64,000 nt of DNA. Origin: Halobacillus_A sp043497005. GTDB taxonomy: Bacteria > Bacillota > Bacilli > Bacillales > Halobacillaceae. The notes beneath the pieces are model-generated. The model did not search any database, was not told where the DNA came from, and worked only from the letters and a program-made list of their open reading frames with translations. The stretch covers positions 62,001 to 126,000 of the forward strand of contig NZ_JBIEKE010000003.1 in the NCBI RefSeq assembly GCF_043497005.1, read 5' to 3'. Position numbers and translations under genes: made by a program. Shown here one piece after another: positions 16,970 through 24,224 of this stretch; the first letter of the stretch is position 1, and every line of letters starts with the position of its first letter.

Positions 16970-16982
16970 GGTACCAGGTACC
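16970..16982. repeat. GGTACC palindrome
   Basis: GGTACCAGGTACC is a perfect 13-base palindrome around a central A. The same GGTACC core recurs in the inverted repeat at 21616-21679. It resembles short REP-like intergenic palindromes; function unknown. Confidence 0.4.
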
Positions 16983-17028
16983 GTGGTAGTGATCTACCTT
17001 TATTCACAGCTAATAATCCATCACACCA

Positions 17029-17130
17029 CTATTTCGTCGGTGTATTTGCGTCATGCTGCTTTTTATCGCCTTTTTCACGTTTTAATGCATTTAAGTCTTC
17101 TTTGCTTTTATTCTTAGCTTTTTTACCCAC
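17029..17130 (-). CDS. Small basic protein, 33 aa
   Basis: A GTG at 17130 is preceded by GAGAGGAGG with seven bases of spacing, a near-ideal ribosome site. The frame encodes 33 residues, very rich in Lys and polar residues (begins VGKKAKNKSK, ends HDANTPTK), then TAG. It is hydrophilic, probably disordered, with no signal peptide. Small Lys-rich proteins of this sort are common in Bacillaceae and are often spore- or stress-related, but I cannot assign a family. It lies alone between two terminators. Confidence 0.65.
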   Translation of the reverse strand: MGKKAKNKSKEDLNALKREKGDKKQHDANTPTK

Positions 17131-17191
17131 AGCTCTTCCTCCTCTCAATTTTGGCGTACTCTTATAGCTTGTCTAATTTTCAACAAAAAAT

Positions 17192-17224
17192 GAAAAGGAA
17201 GTCAGCTCGCTCTGCTTCCTTTAT
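17192..17224. terminator. Terminator hairpin
   Basis: AAAGGAAGTCAG pairs with CTGCTTCCTTT with one bulged T, with A-rich sequence on the left and a T-containing right flank. Lying between the small basic gene and the ABC operon end (17272), it probably ends the minus-strand ABC operon. Confidence 0.65.
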
Positions 17225-17271
17225 TATATAAACTAATTTGTGGGGAAGTGTGAATTCCACTACATCATCTC

Positions 17272-18372
17272 TTATTCGACTTCATAATCACCAATAATAT
17301 CCACTGCTTTTTCCGTTAAAGAGGTATCAATAGACTTATCAAAATCAAATTCACCTCGGGTCGCGCCGTTCATTTCGTACATTTCATACTGTTTCTTAAT
17401 ATCTTCAATAAACATCCGTCCGTTTGGATCTAATCCTGTAATTGAAACTTTCTCCCAGATTTCAGGATCCTTTAAAGCCGTATGTTTTGTCATGATGTCG
17501 ATAATCTCAGCTTTTCCTTCGCCGCTCATAAATGCATCATTATAATCCCGGACCCCTTTTAAATATGCGGCCATGAAACGTAAAGACACATCTTCTTCTT
17601 CGAGAACAAATTTAGGAGAACCTAACACCATAGCAATTTGAGCATTTGGAGCAAAGTCTGTAGCATCACCTAAACGAACGTGAATTCCTTGCTCAATCCC
17701 TTGCGTAATCAATGGTTCAATTTGAAGGGCAGCATCAATAGAACCATTTCCCATCGCAGCCAGCATATTTCCAAAGTCTGACATTAACACAAACTCTACA
17801 TCTTCTTCCGTAAGCCCTGCATGCTTCAGCATTTCCTGAAAAATATAATCATCCACCGCATTACGAGAAGAGACGGCAATTCGTTTGCCTTTTAAATCTG
17901 TATAGTCTTTTATTTCATTCTGTAAGTCTTCTCTAATGACAAAAGAGAAGTAAGAATTTCCATCTATATAGTGACCTTTGTCAGCAATTATTTTTACGTC
18001 AATGCCTTGAGCAATCGCATTAAAAAAGGATGATGTGGAAACACCTCCGGCAATGTCTACTTCTCCTGCAGCTAATGCAGGAAGCATATCATCGCTATTG
18101 GCAAACTGGGTGAATTCAACATCTATATTGTAATCATCAAAGTAGCCCATTTCTTTTGCAATATAAAAGCCTGCTCCCGAAGCCGCTCCATCTTCTGCAA
18201 TAAACACGGATGCTTTTTTCTCTAATGGAGCGATGTCTCCTGAAGGGTGGTCTTCACTTACATCTACGTTTTCCCCTTCATCGGATTGTTGATAGAAACA
18301 ACCTCCGATGATGGCAAACAAAAAGAAAATAGGCACACATATAATTAATGCCAACTTTTTCACGATCTTCAT
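17272..18372 (-). CDS. ABC transporter substrate-binding lipoprotein, NitT/TauT (SsuA/ThiY-like) family
   Basis: 366 aa. A signal segment (KKLALIICVPIFFLFAIIGGC) ends in a lipobox-like IGGC, so it should be anchored outside the membrane. The mature part has the NMT1/SsuA fold: 'GFYIAKEMGYFDDYNIDVEF', 'LPALAAGEVDIAGGVSTSSFFNAIAQGIDVKIIADKG', 'LKGKRIAVSSRNAVDDYIFQEMLKHAGL', 'GSIDAALQIEPLITQGIEQG'. Relatives bind nitrate, sulfonates, taurine or pyrimidine precursors. No TPP riboswitch or sulfur-metabolism gene is nearby, so the ligand is open. Its ATG overlaps the ATPase stop by four bases. Confidence 0.88.
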   Translation of the reverse strand: MKIVKKLALIICVPIFFLFAIIGGCFYQQSDEGENVDVSEDHPSGDIAPLEKKASVFIAEDGAASGAGFYIAKEMGYFDDYNIDVEFTQFANSDDMLPALAAGEVDIAGGVSTSSFFNAIAQGIDVKIIADKGHYIDGNSYFSFVIREDLQNEIKDYTDLKGKRIAVSSRNAVDDYIFQEMLKHAGLTEEDVEFVLMSDFGNMLAAMGNGSIDAALQIEPLITQGIEQGIHVRLGDATDFAPNAQIAMVLGSPKFVLEEEDVSLRFMAAYLKGVRDYNDAFMSGEGKAEIIDIMTKHTALKDPEIWEKVSITGLDPNGRMFIEDIKKQYEMYEMNGATRGEFDFDKSIDTSLTEKAVDIIGDYEVE

Positions 18373-19151
18373 CCTCTCACTCTTGAACCTTGAACCTCAT
18401 CATGAAGATGGTTCCATATTTCTACGAAATGTTCAGCCATTTTAGGGTCGGCACGTACCTGTTCCATCGTACGCGGCCTTGGTAAATCAATAATCTTTTC
18501 ATCAATGATCTGCCCTGGCTGCGAGCTCATTAATAAAATTCGGTCACTTAGCAGCAGAGCTTCATCAATGCTGTGCGTGATAAACAACACGGTCTTTTTC
18601 GTTTCTGACCATATGTTCAACAGTTCTTCCTGCAGAATAAATTTATTCTGTTCATCAAGCGCTGCAAAAGGTTCATCCATTAATAAAATCTCCGGGTCAT
18701 TAGCGAATGCGCGGGCAATACTCACCCGTTGCTTCATCCCTCCCGATAACTCCTTAGGATACAGCTTCGCAAATCTATCGAGCCCGACTTTTTCTAAATA
18801 ATAAGCTGTTCTTTCTTTTATATAGACTTTCGGTAAATGACGCATTTTCAGCCCGAACGCTACATTTTCTTCTACCGTCAGCCAAGGAATGACCCCGCGT
18901 TCTTGAAAAACCATAGATTGCAGGGGACGGCCTTCTTTTCGCTGATCGATCGTGAATTCGCCGGTACTCGGTTTTTCTAATTCAGCGAGAATTCGTAATA
19001 GCGTCGTTTTGCCGCATCCACTTGGGCCAATTAAACAAATAAACTCTCCATCCTTTACGTCGATAGATATATCCTGTAAGGCAGTCACGCTGTTTCCCTT
19101 TTTATAAAACACTTTCGTTAAATGACGTATAGATATTTTCGGATGATTCAT
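18369..19151 (-). CDS. ABC transporter ATP-binding protein, SsuB/TauB type
   Basis: 260 aa nucleotide-binding subunit at the inner membrane face. It has Walker A GPSGCGKTT, Q-loop MVFQERGVIPW, signature LSGGMKQRVSIARAFA, Walker B ILLMDEPFAALD and H-loop FITHSIDEA, all intact. The ATG at 19151 is preferred because GGAGGTG lies nine bases upstream; an ATG 18 bases earlier has no ribosome site. It lies between the permease (eight-base gap) and the binding protein (overlap), so all three form one operon. Confidence 0.92.
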   Translation of the reverse strand: MNHPKISIRHLTKVFYKKGNSVTALQDISIDVKDGEFICLIGPSGCGKTTLLRILAELEKPSTGEFTIDQRKEGRPLQSMVFQERGVIPWLTVEENVAFGLKMRHLPKVYIKERTAYYLEKVGLDRFAKLYPKELSGGMKQRVSIARAFANDPEILLMDEPFAALDEQNKFILQEELLNIWSETKKTVLFITHSIDEALLLSDRILLMSSQPGQIIDEKIIDLPRPRTMEQVRADPKMAEHFVEIWNHLHDEVQGSRVRG

Positions 19152-19159
19152 TGCGGCAG

Positions 19160-19981
19160 TCACCTCCATGGCAGCAATTTATTTTGAAACCCTCTAAGGA
19201 TGAGCGAGAATAAATAGCCAAAGAAAGAGATAAGAACGAGACCTACATACATTTCTTGTAATAAGAAAGCTTTATATGACGTCCAAATGAGATAACCAAT
19301 CCCAGAGTTAGCTCCCATCATTTCTGCCGCTACGATTGTTAATAACGCGATCGCCTGCCCCATTTGAATCCCCTCTAACATGACGGGAAGCGAACCAGGC
19401 AGCGCAATTTTAAAAAAGAAGTTCTTTGAATCAGCTCCATAGTTTTTAGCCACATCTAAATAAATACGATCTATGTTAACAACCCCTGCGACTGTATTAA
19501 TAATAACTGGAAAAAAAACACTGCCAGCGATCGTTACAATTTTGGAAACTTCCCCGACACCGAAAATAATTAAGATAATGGGGAGAAGCGCAAGGGTTGG
19601 GATTGGCATGAGCGCCATTATCAACGGTGAAAAGAAATGCCGTACTGGAGAATACAGCCCCATGATCAGCCCGAGAATGACAGCGGGGATCACTCCAAGT
19701 AAAAATCCGGCGAATATTCGGTATAGCGATATCCCGATGTGATTAAATAACTCCCCGCCCGTTCCCATCACAAGAAACGTCCCCACAATATCAGTTGGAG
19801 GCGGGAAAAACCTGGCGTCCACTAAGCCTGTGCGAGATAAAAACTCCCATAACAGCAATATAAAAATAGGTGAAGAAATTGTAAGTAACTGTTTAAAACG
19901 ACCTTTAACCTGTCTTTTTCTCCACTCTTCCTGTTCAACCGCAACCGGGTCATGATTATGTTTATCCATGGCTTCCTTCAT
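19160..19981 (-). CDS. ABC transporter permease, SsuC/TauC type
   Basis: 273 aa with about six membrane helices. The EAA coupling loop is visible: 'DVAKNYGADSKNFFFKIALPGSLPVMLEGIQMGQAIALL' (A-x-x-x-G-A-x-(9)-LP). A charged N-terminal tail (residues 1-35) precedes TM1 'LLTISSPIFILLLWEFLSRTG'. It is first in the three-gene operon and starts with ATG preceded by GAGGTGGTG. The roughly 110-base leader upstream matches no riboswitch I know. Confidence 0.9.
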   Translation of the reverse strand: MKEAMDKHNHDPVAVEQEEWRKRQVKGRFKQLLTISSPIFILLLWEFLSRTGLVDARFFPPPTDIVGTFLVMGTGGELFNHIGISLYRIFAGFLLGVIPAVILGLIMGLYSPVRHFFSPLIMALMPIPTLALLPIILIIFGVGEVSKIVTIAGSVFFPVIINTVAGVVNIDRIYLDVAKNYGADSKNFFFKIALPGSLPVMLEGIQMGQAIALLTIVAAEMMGANSGIGYLIWTSYKAFLLQEMYVGLVLISFFGYLFSLILRGFQNKLLPWR

Positions 19982-20099
19982 CCTTCACCACCTCTTTATG
20001 CAAATCATCATATGTGCAGCCGCCCAGAAGTGTGAAAATAATCCTTGAAGATATTAGCCTGGAACGAGGAGCCTCATCTTTTCCAGCAAAACAAGCATA

Positions 20100-20131
20100 A
20101 AAAAACAGCCCATCTCGTGATGGAGCTGTTC
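20100..20131 (-). terminator. Terminator of the AbrB-CHAD gene
   Basis: On the minus strand AACAGCTCCATC pairs with GATGGGCTGTT around CACGA, followed by a T-run. It lies just after the stop codon at 20141. Confidence 0.8.
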
Positions 20132-20140
20132 CCGAAATCT

Positions 20141-21349
20141 TCAATTAGACTTAGTCTCAATTGTCACTTGATTCATCTTCTCAGCCAATTCATCTTGCAT
20201 CTGCTGCTTGACTGCTTTCTTGTGCTTTTTCTTACTTTCTAATTTGTCGAAGTGTTTTTCAAATGCATCAAGCCAATCTTTTAAGTCATTTATATTACCG
20301 AACTCATCTTGAAGCTTTTCATAAAAATCGACCTGCTCTTGGAAGTCCTCTTCATATATTTCGTCTAAATATTTATAAATGTAACGGAGGTACTTCGACT
20401 CGATACGTACGTCATGCAAAGCCTTAAGAGCCTTCTTAGAGGACCTGCCTTTTTCTTCTGACACCTCATTAAAGCCATCTACTGCCTGATTAAACCTTTT
20501 CTCATAAACATCCAGCCGCTGTTTTATATTTAATGCCATAACATATTGGCGTATGTTATCCTCCACAAACGCATTCCATTGATCATAAAAACGCTCGCTT
20601 ATGACCTCAGGTAACTTCTCTGCCAACTTTTTGCGATGCTTCTCTCTCTTTTTGAATACTCTTTGATAGACTTGAGCATATACATCCGCTAAATTCTGAT
20701 TTTCTTCTTCTTGCGCGCGAATTTCAAACCCATTGATCAAGACATCTCGTTCTCTTACTGCACCTAAAAGCTTATGGGCTTCTTTTAGATTCTGGAATAT
20801 CTCATGATGAGAAGAAACATTTAAAAACTGAAGCAACGCTTCGATTCGACGGCCTTTCACTCTTGCTTGGTGAATATCTTCCGGATCTTCAAAATTTAAT
20901 GCATTCCTGCAATGTTCCCTATACTCTTTAATAAGGGAATCCAATTTGGAGGCCCATCGATTAGACATTTGAAGATTTCCGTCTTCCAAGCAATCTTCAC
21001 AAAGGTATTTGCTTTTAACCGGGAAAAGTGACTGTTCATGTTCACATACAGCACATACTTGAGATTGATCGCTAATAATAACTTCTTTGTTATTAACTTT
21101 AATCTCTACCTGTTTTCCTTCCTCCCAATGAAGCAGCTGTCGTAACTCAATCGGAATAACGATTCTCCCATAACGATCCAGCGTTTTTACTTCGCCTTCC
21201 GCTTCTTCATTAATTACTTTTATCCCTCGGCCGCTTCCAATTTCATAAACCCCTAAGTGGCGCCCTTTTAAATCCAAATCTTCCCTTATATCCTTTGGAA
21301 TCACGACGCGCCCCATCTTATCCAATTGCCTCACGTATTTTGCAGCCAT
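20141..21349 (-). CDS. Fusion of two AbrB-type DNA-binding domains, a zinc ribbon and a CHAD domain
   Basis: 402 aa. Residues 4-48 (YVRQLDKMGRVVIPKDIREDL) and 53-92 (EVKTLDRYGRIVIPIELRQLL) are two tandem AbrB/SpoVT swapped-hairpin domains. A four-cysteine zinc ribbon follows: C99, C102, C117, C120. Residues 130-390 form a CHAD domain with its conserved basic helices IHQARVKGRRIEALLQFL (H160, R163, R167, R168) and LHDVRIESKYLRYIYKYL; the tail is Lys-rich. CHAD domains bind inorganic polyphosphate through such His/Arg/Lys rows, and AbrB domains bind DNA as dimers. The fusion suggests a polyphosphate-responsive regulator or a nucleoid-polyphosphate tether; this is inference. Monocistronic with its own terminator. 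Composition matches the neighbours. Confidence 0.88.
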   Translation of the reverse strand: MAAKYVRQLDKMGRVVIPKDIREDLDLKGRHLGVYEIGSGRGIKVINEEAEGEVKTLDRYGRIVIPIELRQLLHWEEGKQVEIKVNNKEVIISDQSQVCAVCEHEQSLFPVKSKYLCEDCLEDGNLQMSNRWASKLDSLIKEYREHCRNALNFEDPEDIHQARVKGRRIEALLQFLNVSSHHEIFQNLKEAHKLLGAVRERDVLINGFEIRAQEEENQNLADVYAQVYQRVFKKREKHRKKLAEKLPEVISERFYDQWNAFVEDNIRQYVMALNIKQRLDVYEKRFNQAVDGFNEVSEEKGRSSKKALKALHDVRIESKYLRYIYKYLDEIYEEDFQEQVDFYEKLQDEFGNINDLKDWLDAFEKHFDKLESKKKHKKAVKQQMQDELAEKMNQVTIETKSN

Positions 21350-21500
21350 ACGTAACCATCCACCTTTTGGAAGTTTTTTATAGTCTTCCCTTAAATGAAT
21401 CGTGCCTAACTTTAACCTATTCTTTTACGCCAACGTATAGACTGTTTTTCCTTAAAGGCCAAACCCAAAAAATACATGAGTACGGGACAAAACTGAATAA

Positions 21501-21554
21501 AACATAAAATAATCCGAATGATTTTGTAGAAATCAGTTCGGATTATTTTATGTT
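21501..21554. repeat. Hairpin repeat H (copy A)
   Basis: AACATAAAATAATCCGAA pairs perfectly with TTCGGATTATTTTATGTT (18 bp), with the inner TGATTTTGTAGAAATCA also self-complementary. The same core and loop recur at 24053-24105, and the core at 42881-42924. It may act as a bidirectional terminator, here downstream of the DUF4870 gene (minus strand). Confidence 0.8.
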
Positions 21555-21575
21555 AAAGAGAATTCAAACGATCGT

Positions 21576-21610
21576 TCCGTCAATCCACGGGCACGGCCTC
21601 AGCTTCCTCT
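21576..21610. repeat. Fragment of repeat family R1 (copy c, inverted)
   Basis: CCACGGGCACGGCCTCAGCT is the reverse complement of the AGCTGAGGCCG-CCCG core seen in copies a and b. Only the core block remains. Confidence 0.45.
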
Positions 21611-21615
21611 CACTG

Positions 21616-21679
21616 GGTACCAGATACCGAAATTCACACTTGGCACTTCGCTCTTTTACAGCTTTTCGGTACCTGGACC
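21616..21679. repeat. Inverted repeat with GGTACC ends
   Basis: GGTACCAGATACCGAAA at 21616-21632 and TTTTCGGTACCTGGACC around 21664-21679 are imperfect inverted copies around a 31-base loop. They share the GGTACC core with 16970-16982. Of the gap 21350-21812, this, the R1 fragment and hairpin H are all I can identify. Confidence 0.5.
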
Positions 21680-21812
21680 TTTATGGTCCCTCGCTGCAAT
21701 AGAGTTTCTCCACTGTTGCGTTTTGACTACGCTGACGATCTGCGTTTATACAAATGTTCGTTTTTTGCGATCACTGCTTTACTTATGTCCCAGACTCATG
21801 TATTACTATCAT

Positions 21813-22205
21813 TTATGCGTTCATTTTTTTCAATTGTTCCTCTGCCATCTTTCCTGTCACCATTAAATGGTACCTTTCTCCGCGATAAGCTTTCACCATT
21901 AATATGAGCCACAAGATTAGAGAAACAGGGGCGATGATTAAACTAATTAAAATGCCTATAATCGGAATAAAGTTCACAACTAAACTTACTACAAACAGCC
22001 CACCAAATACAATCGTCGATTGCATCGCATGGAAGCGGATAAAACTGTTCTCTTTCTCAATTAGTAAAAAAACAATCCCACTAACAAAACCTAATAAGTA
22101 AGCGAGCAGACCACCAACATTTTCATCCAGTCCAGTCGATGATTTCTTCATACCAGGTGTACCTTCCTCATTTGGAGGTAACGTATTTTTGGTTTCTTTC
22201 TCCAC
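21813..22205 (-). CDS. DUF4870 (Tic20-like) membrane protein
   Basis: 130 aa. A hydrophilic N-terminus of about 25 residues is followed by three to four helices: 'NVGGLLAYLLGFVSGIVFLLIEKENSFIRFHAMQSTIVFGGLFVVSLVV' and 'IPIIGILISLIIAPVSLILWLILMVKAYRGE'. The E/N-x-F-I-R-F-H-A-x-Q-S motif after helix 1 is diagnostic for DUF4870. Function unknown. The start is GTG at 22205 with AGGAGG upstream. Confidence 0.87.
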   Translation of the reverse strand: MEKETKNTLPPNEEGTPGMKKSSTGLDENVGGLLAYLLGFVSGIVFLLIEKENSFIRFHAMQSTIVFGGLFVVSLVVNFIPIIGILISLIIAPVSLILWLILMVKAYRGERYHLMVTGKMAEEQLKKMNA

Positions 22206-22342
22206 GCTTCTGATTCCTCCTTTTGCTTTTATAACTAAAAGCTGCCCCGCCGCTCCTCGGTAAAAGGATAGAACACCAGAAAGTTTTCAAACTATTCTGT
22301 ACATTAATTATACAAAGTAAAAAGAAGATCGTCAATCACACA

Positions 22343-22837
22343 TTATAATCTACTCTTCTTAACGATAGGTATTAATATATGAAAGTGTGGATCGTTGATA
22401 TCTCGGTCTTTTGGATAATGTTCATGCTTAATCGGCAGCTCATCGAAGTATGTAACACCCTTCTCCCTATAAGGAACATAGGGGCTTGTTTTAAACCATT
22501 CTCGTATGTGTGCGTACGTGAGGCCGATATCCTTGCCCTTATGATGATGAACCTTTACGTACGTCTGCCGCGGCATGTTAAATTCTATCATTCCCTCAGG
22601 AATTTCTGCCTCTCTTTCTACTTCGTAAACCGAATAATGTATAAATCCATCAGGTCTTAGGTGGTAGGATAATCCTAATTGGAGGTGAGGGTTAAGAGCT
22701 TGAGGTATATCCTGCACTCGTTCACTCATTGTCTGAATCATTTGTTTTAATGAACTTATTTCAGAATACGCTCCGTCCCATTTCATGCCGACTGCTCGAT
22801 AAGCAGGAATTTCAATAATTTTTCTACTCTCACTCAC
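22343..22837 (-). CDS. GyrI-like/AraC effector-binding domain protein
   Basis: 164 aa stand-alone small-molecule-binding domain (GyrI/BmrR C-terminal fold): 'IIEIPAYRAVGMKWDGAYSEISSLKQMIQTM', 'LGLSYHLRPDGFIHYSVYEVE', and 'MPRQTYVKVHHHKGKDIGLTYAHIREWF' ending in 'HFHILIPIVKK'. Such proteins bind hydrophobic or cationic compounds, and some hydrolyse cyclopropanoids. No DNA-binding domain is attached. The GTG at 22837 is chosen because GAGAGGAG lies eight bases upstream; a TTG 18 bases earlier falls before the ribosome site. Confidence 0.78.
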   Translation of the reverse strand: MSESRKIIEIPAYRAVGMKWDGAYSEISSLKQMIQTMSERVQDIPQALNPHLQLGLSYHLRPDGFIHYSVYEVEREAEIPEGMIEFNMPRQTYVKVHHHKGKDIGLTYAHIREWFKTSPYVPYREKGVTYFDELPIKHEHYPKDRDINDPHFHILIPIVKKSRL

Positions 22838-22904
22838 GCAGGTAGCTCCTCTCAAATTTGTTACTATTACATTTCTGTTTATCTTCTCAAATTCCTGCTA
22901 GTCA

Positions 22905-22933
22905 TGAAAAAAGACGCGTGCATAAAACGCGCC
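22905..22933 (-). terminator. Terminator of the phosphoesterase gene
   Basis: On the minus strand GGCGCG pairs with CGCGTC around TTTTATGCA, followed by six T residues, eight bases after the stop. Confidence 0.7.
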
Positions 22934-22940
22934 CTTATGA

Positions 22941-23549
22941 TTAAACGGTATATACTTCGTGCGTAGGAAGCTCTAATATTGTCAGTTTACCACCATAGAC
23001 AGCTCCTGTATCGATGTCGATTTGATCTTCATAATAAGCAATATCCCGGACAGGGGTGTGGCCATGAATAACTGTTTTCCCTAGTCCTATTTGCTCTGTA
23101 TGCCGTGTCCATAACATCGTAAATTCATCCTGTTTTTCGAGAGGAGTATTAGGCTTAAGACCGGCATGTACAAAGATATATTTATCTGTCTCATAATACA
23201 ACCATAAGTGTTTACTCATCCACTCCTGGTCTTCGCGCACGGCCTCTGCATTTCGATTGTAGGAATCAAACGTACTGGAGGCTCCATTCATTTCCCATTG
23301 AACCAATGCTTTTTTCTCATCTTTCGCTCGTATAAATAAGTCATCATGGTTTCCTTTTAAGGCAATCGCGCCATCATTTTCAACTAATGACTTCACTTTC
23401 TTAACTACTTCTCTTGATTGAGGACCACGATCTACATAATCTCCTAACAAAATAAGCTGATCCGACTCAGGACAATAAGACGCTTTATCTAGCACACGTT
23501 CAAACTTTTCCATTTCTCCATGAATATCAGAAATGACAAGGTAACGCAT
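22941..23549 (-). CDS. Metallophosphoesterase, PP1/PrpE/ApaH-like
   Basis: 202 aa calcineurin-like enzyme with all dimetal motifs in order: DIHG (residue 8), GDYVDRG (36), GNHD (66), the His in VHAGL (about 126) and HGHTPV (about 162). The PP1-like set GDYVDRGPQS suggests a bacterial Ser/Thr phosphatase or a diadenosine-tetraphosphate hydrolase of the PrpE kind, cytoplasmic and Mn-dependent. At 202 residues it is shorter than PrpE (244). The ATG follows AGAGGAGGAGG. Monocistronic. Confidence 0.88.
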   Translation of the reverse strand: MRYLVISDIHGEMEKFERVLDKASYCPESDQLILLGDYVDRGPQSREVVKKVKSLVENDGAIALKGNHDDLFIRAKDEKKALVQWEMNGASSTFDSYNRNAEAVREDQEWMSKHLWLYYETDKYIFVHAGLKPNTPLEKQDEFTMLWTRHTEQIGLGKTVIHGHTPVRDIAYYEDQIDIDTGAVYGGKLTILELPTHEVYTV

Positions 23550-23771
23550 AACTGCCTCCTCCTCTTAAATGAAACACACTCCTAGTTGTCTATTTCTTTT
23601 TTGGATGAATTTCAAACATAGGAACGATTAATCAAACCAAACAGGGTTTCACCTTTTTAATTTTTTCCAACGGATTAGTTCCCCCTGTCTTTCGGTCCAA
23701 TTTGGTCCCTCCCTTAATACTAAAGATTTAGAATTTAAATACGCTTAATCATTTACTGTATTTACACCTGT

Positions 23772-23978
23772 TTATATTTTCCTGCCTGACTTAACTGACA
23801 AAACTACCCGCTCTTTAAAAATTCCTTCTTCATTTATTTGAGACAAAGTATCTCTTACATCTTGTTCAAAATCACTTACTCTATCTCCTAAAAACCGCCT
23901 TGCCCCATATGACGTGGAATATAGGTTTCCCAGTATAGTATCCACCGTCCATTCGATATCATAGGGAGGTATAGAAGC
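23772..23978 (-). pseudogene. C-terminal remnant of a class I SAM methyltransferase
   Basis: On the minus strand a 68-codon frame with no start codon or ribosome site reads ASIPPYDIEWTVDTILGNLY, then STSYGARRFLGDRVSDFEQD, then VRDTLSQINEEGIFKERVVL before its stop. This is the C-terminal end typical of bacillary SAM-dependent methyltransferases (YSTS...FGDR..EFE.DL...L). A TAG lies directly upstream and the Rossmann part is missing. The sequence just beyond (GAGGCTGTTGAGTTT at about 23993) looks like a transposon end, so the gene may have been cut by an insertion. The rest of 23550-24224 shows only hairpin H copy B. Confidence 0.65.
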
Positions 23979-24052
23979 CTAAGCTTCTTCAAGAGGCTGT
24001 TGAGTTTATTTTCCCTAAATGAAAAATAACTGCTTCGAACAAACCTGAATAC

Positions 24053-24105
24053 AGCATAAAATAATCCGAACGATTTTGTAGAAATCAGTTCGGATTATTG
24101 ATGCT
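24053..24105. repeat. Hairpin repeat H (copy B)
   Basis: AGCATAAAATAATCCGAA and TTCGGATTATTGATGCT flank the same CGATTTTGTAGAAATCAG loop as copy A. It is downstream of the LPDTA gene on the minus strand and could terminate it. Confidence 0.78.
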
Positions 24106-24224
24106 AACGAATTATTACGCCCTCTTTCAATGGATAGAAGGCTCCGCTTATAAAATACGCTATTAATCTAACATCACTTCTTTATTTATATCCCGGTCTC
24201 TTATATATGAAATCTAATAAACGA

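Noticed and set aside
17272..19981. ThiXYZ-type thiamine-precursor ABC importer
   Set aside because: The substrate-binding protein fold fits, but no TPP riboswitch is found upstream, and the real thiamine-precursor importer in this window is ykoFEDC.
19962..20144. 60-codon minus-strand frame overlapping the permease start
   Set aside because: It begins inside the terminator hairpin of the preceding gene, lacks a ribosome site and overlaps a well-supported start.
20141..21349. Simple MazE/AbrB antitoxin of a toxin-antitoxin pair
   Set aside because: There are two AbrB domains, a zinc ribbon and a long CHAD domain, and no toxin gene follows; its own terminator shows it is monocistronic.
23632..23700. 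Possible 22-aa peptide from TTG with GGGAGGG upstream (minus strand)
   Set aside because: A TTG start, very short frame, no recognised family and a location next to a decayed gene make chance more likely.
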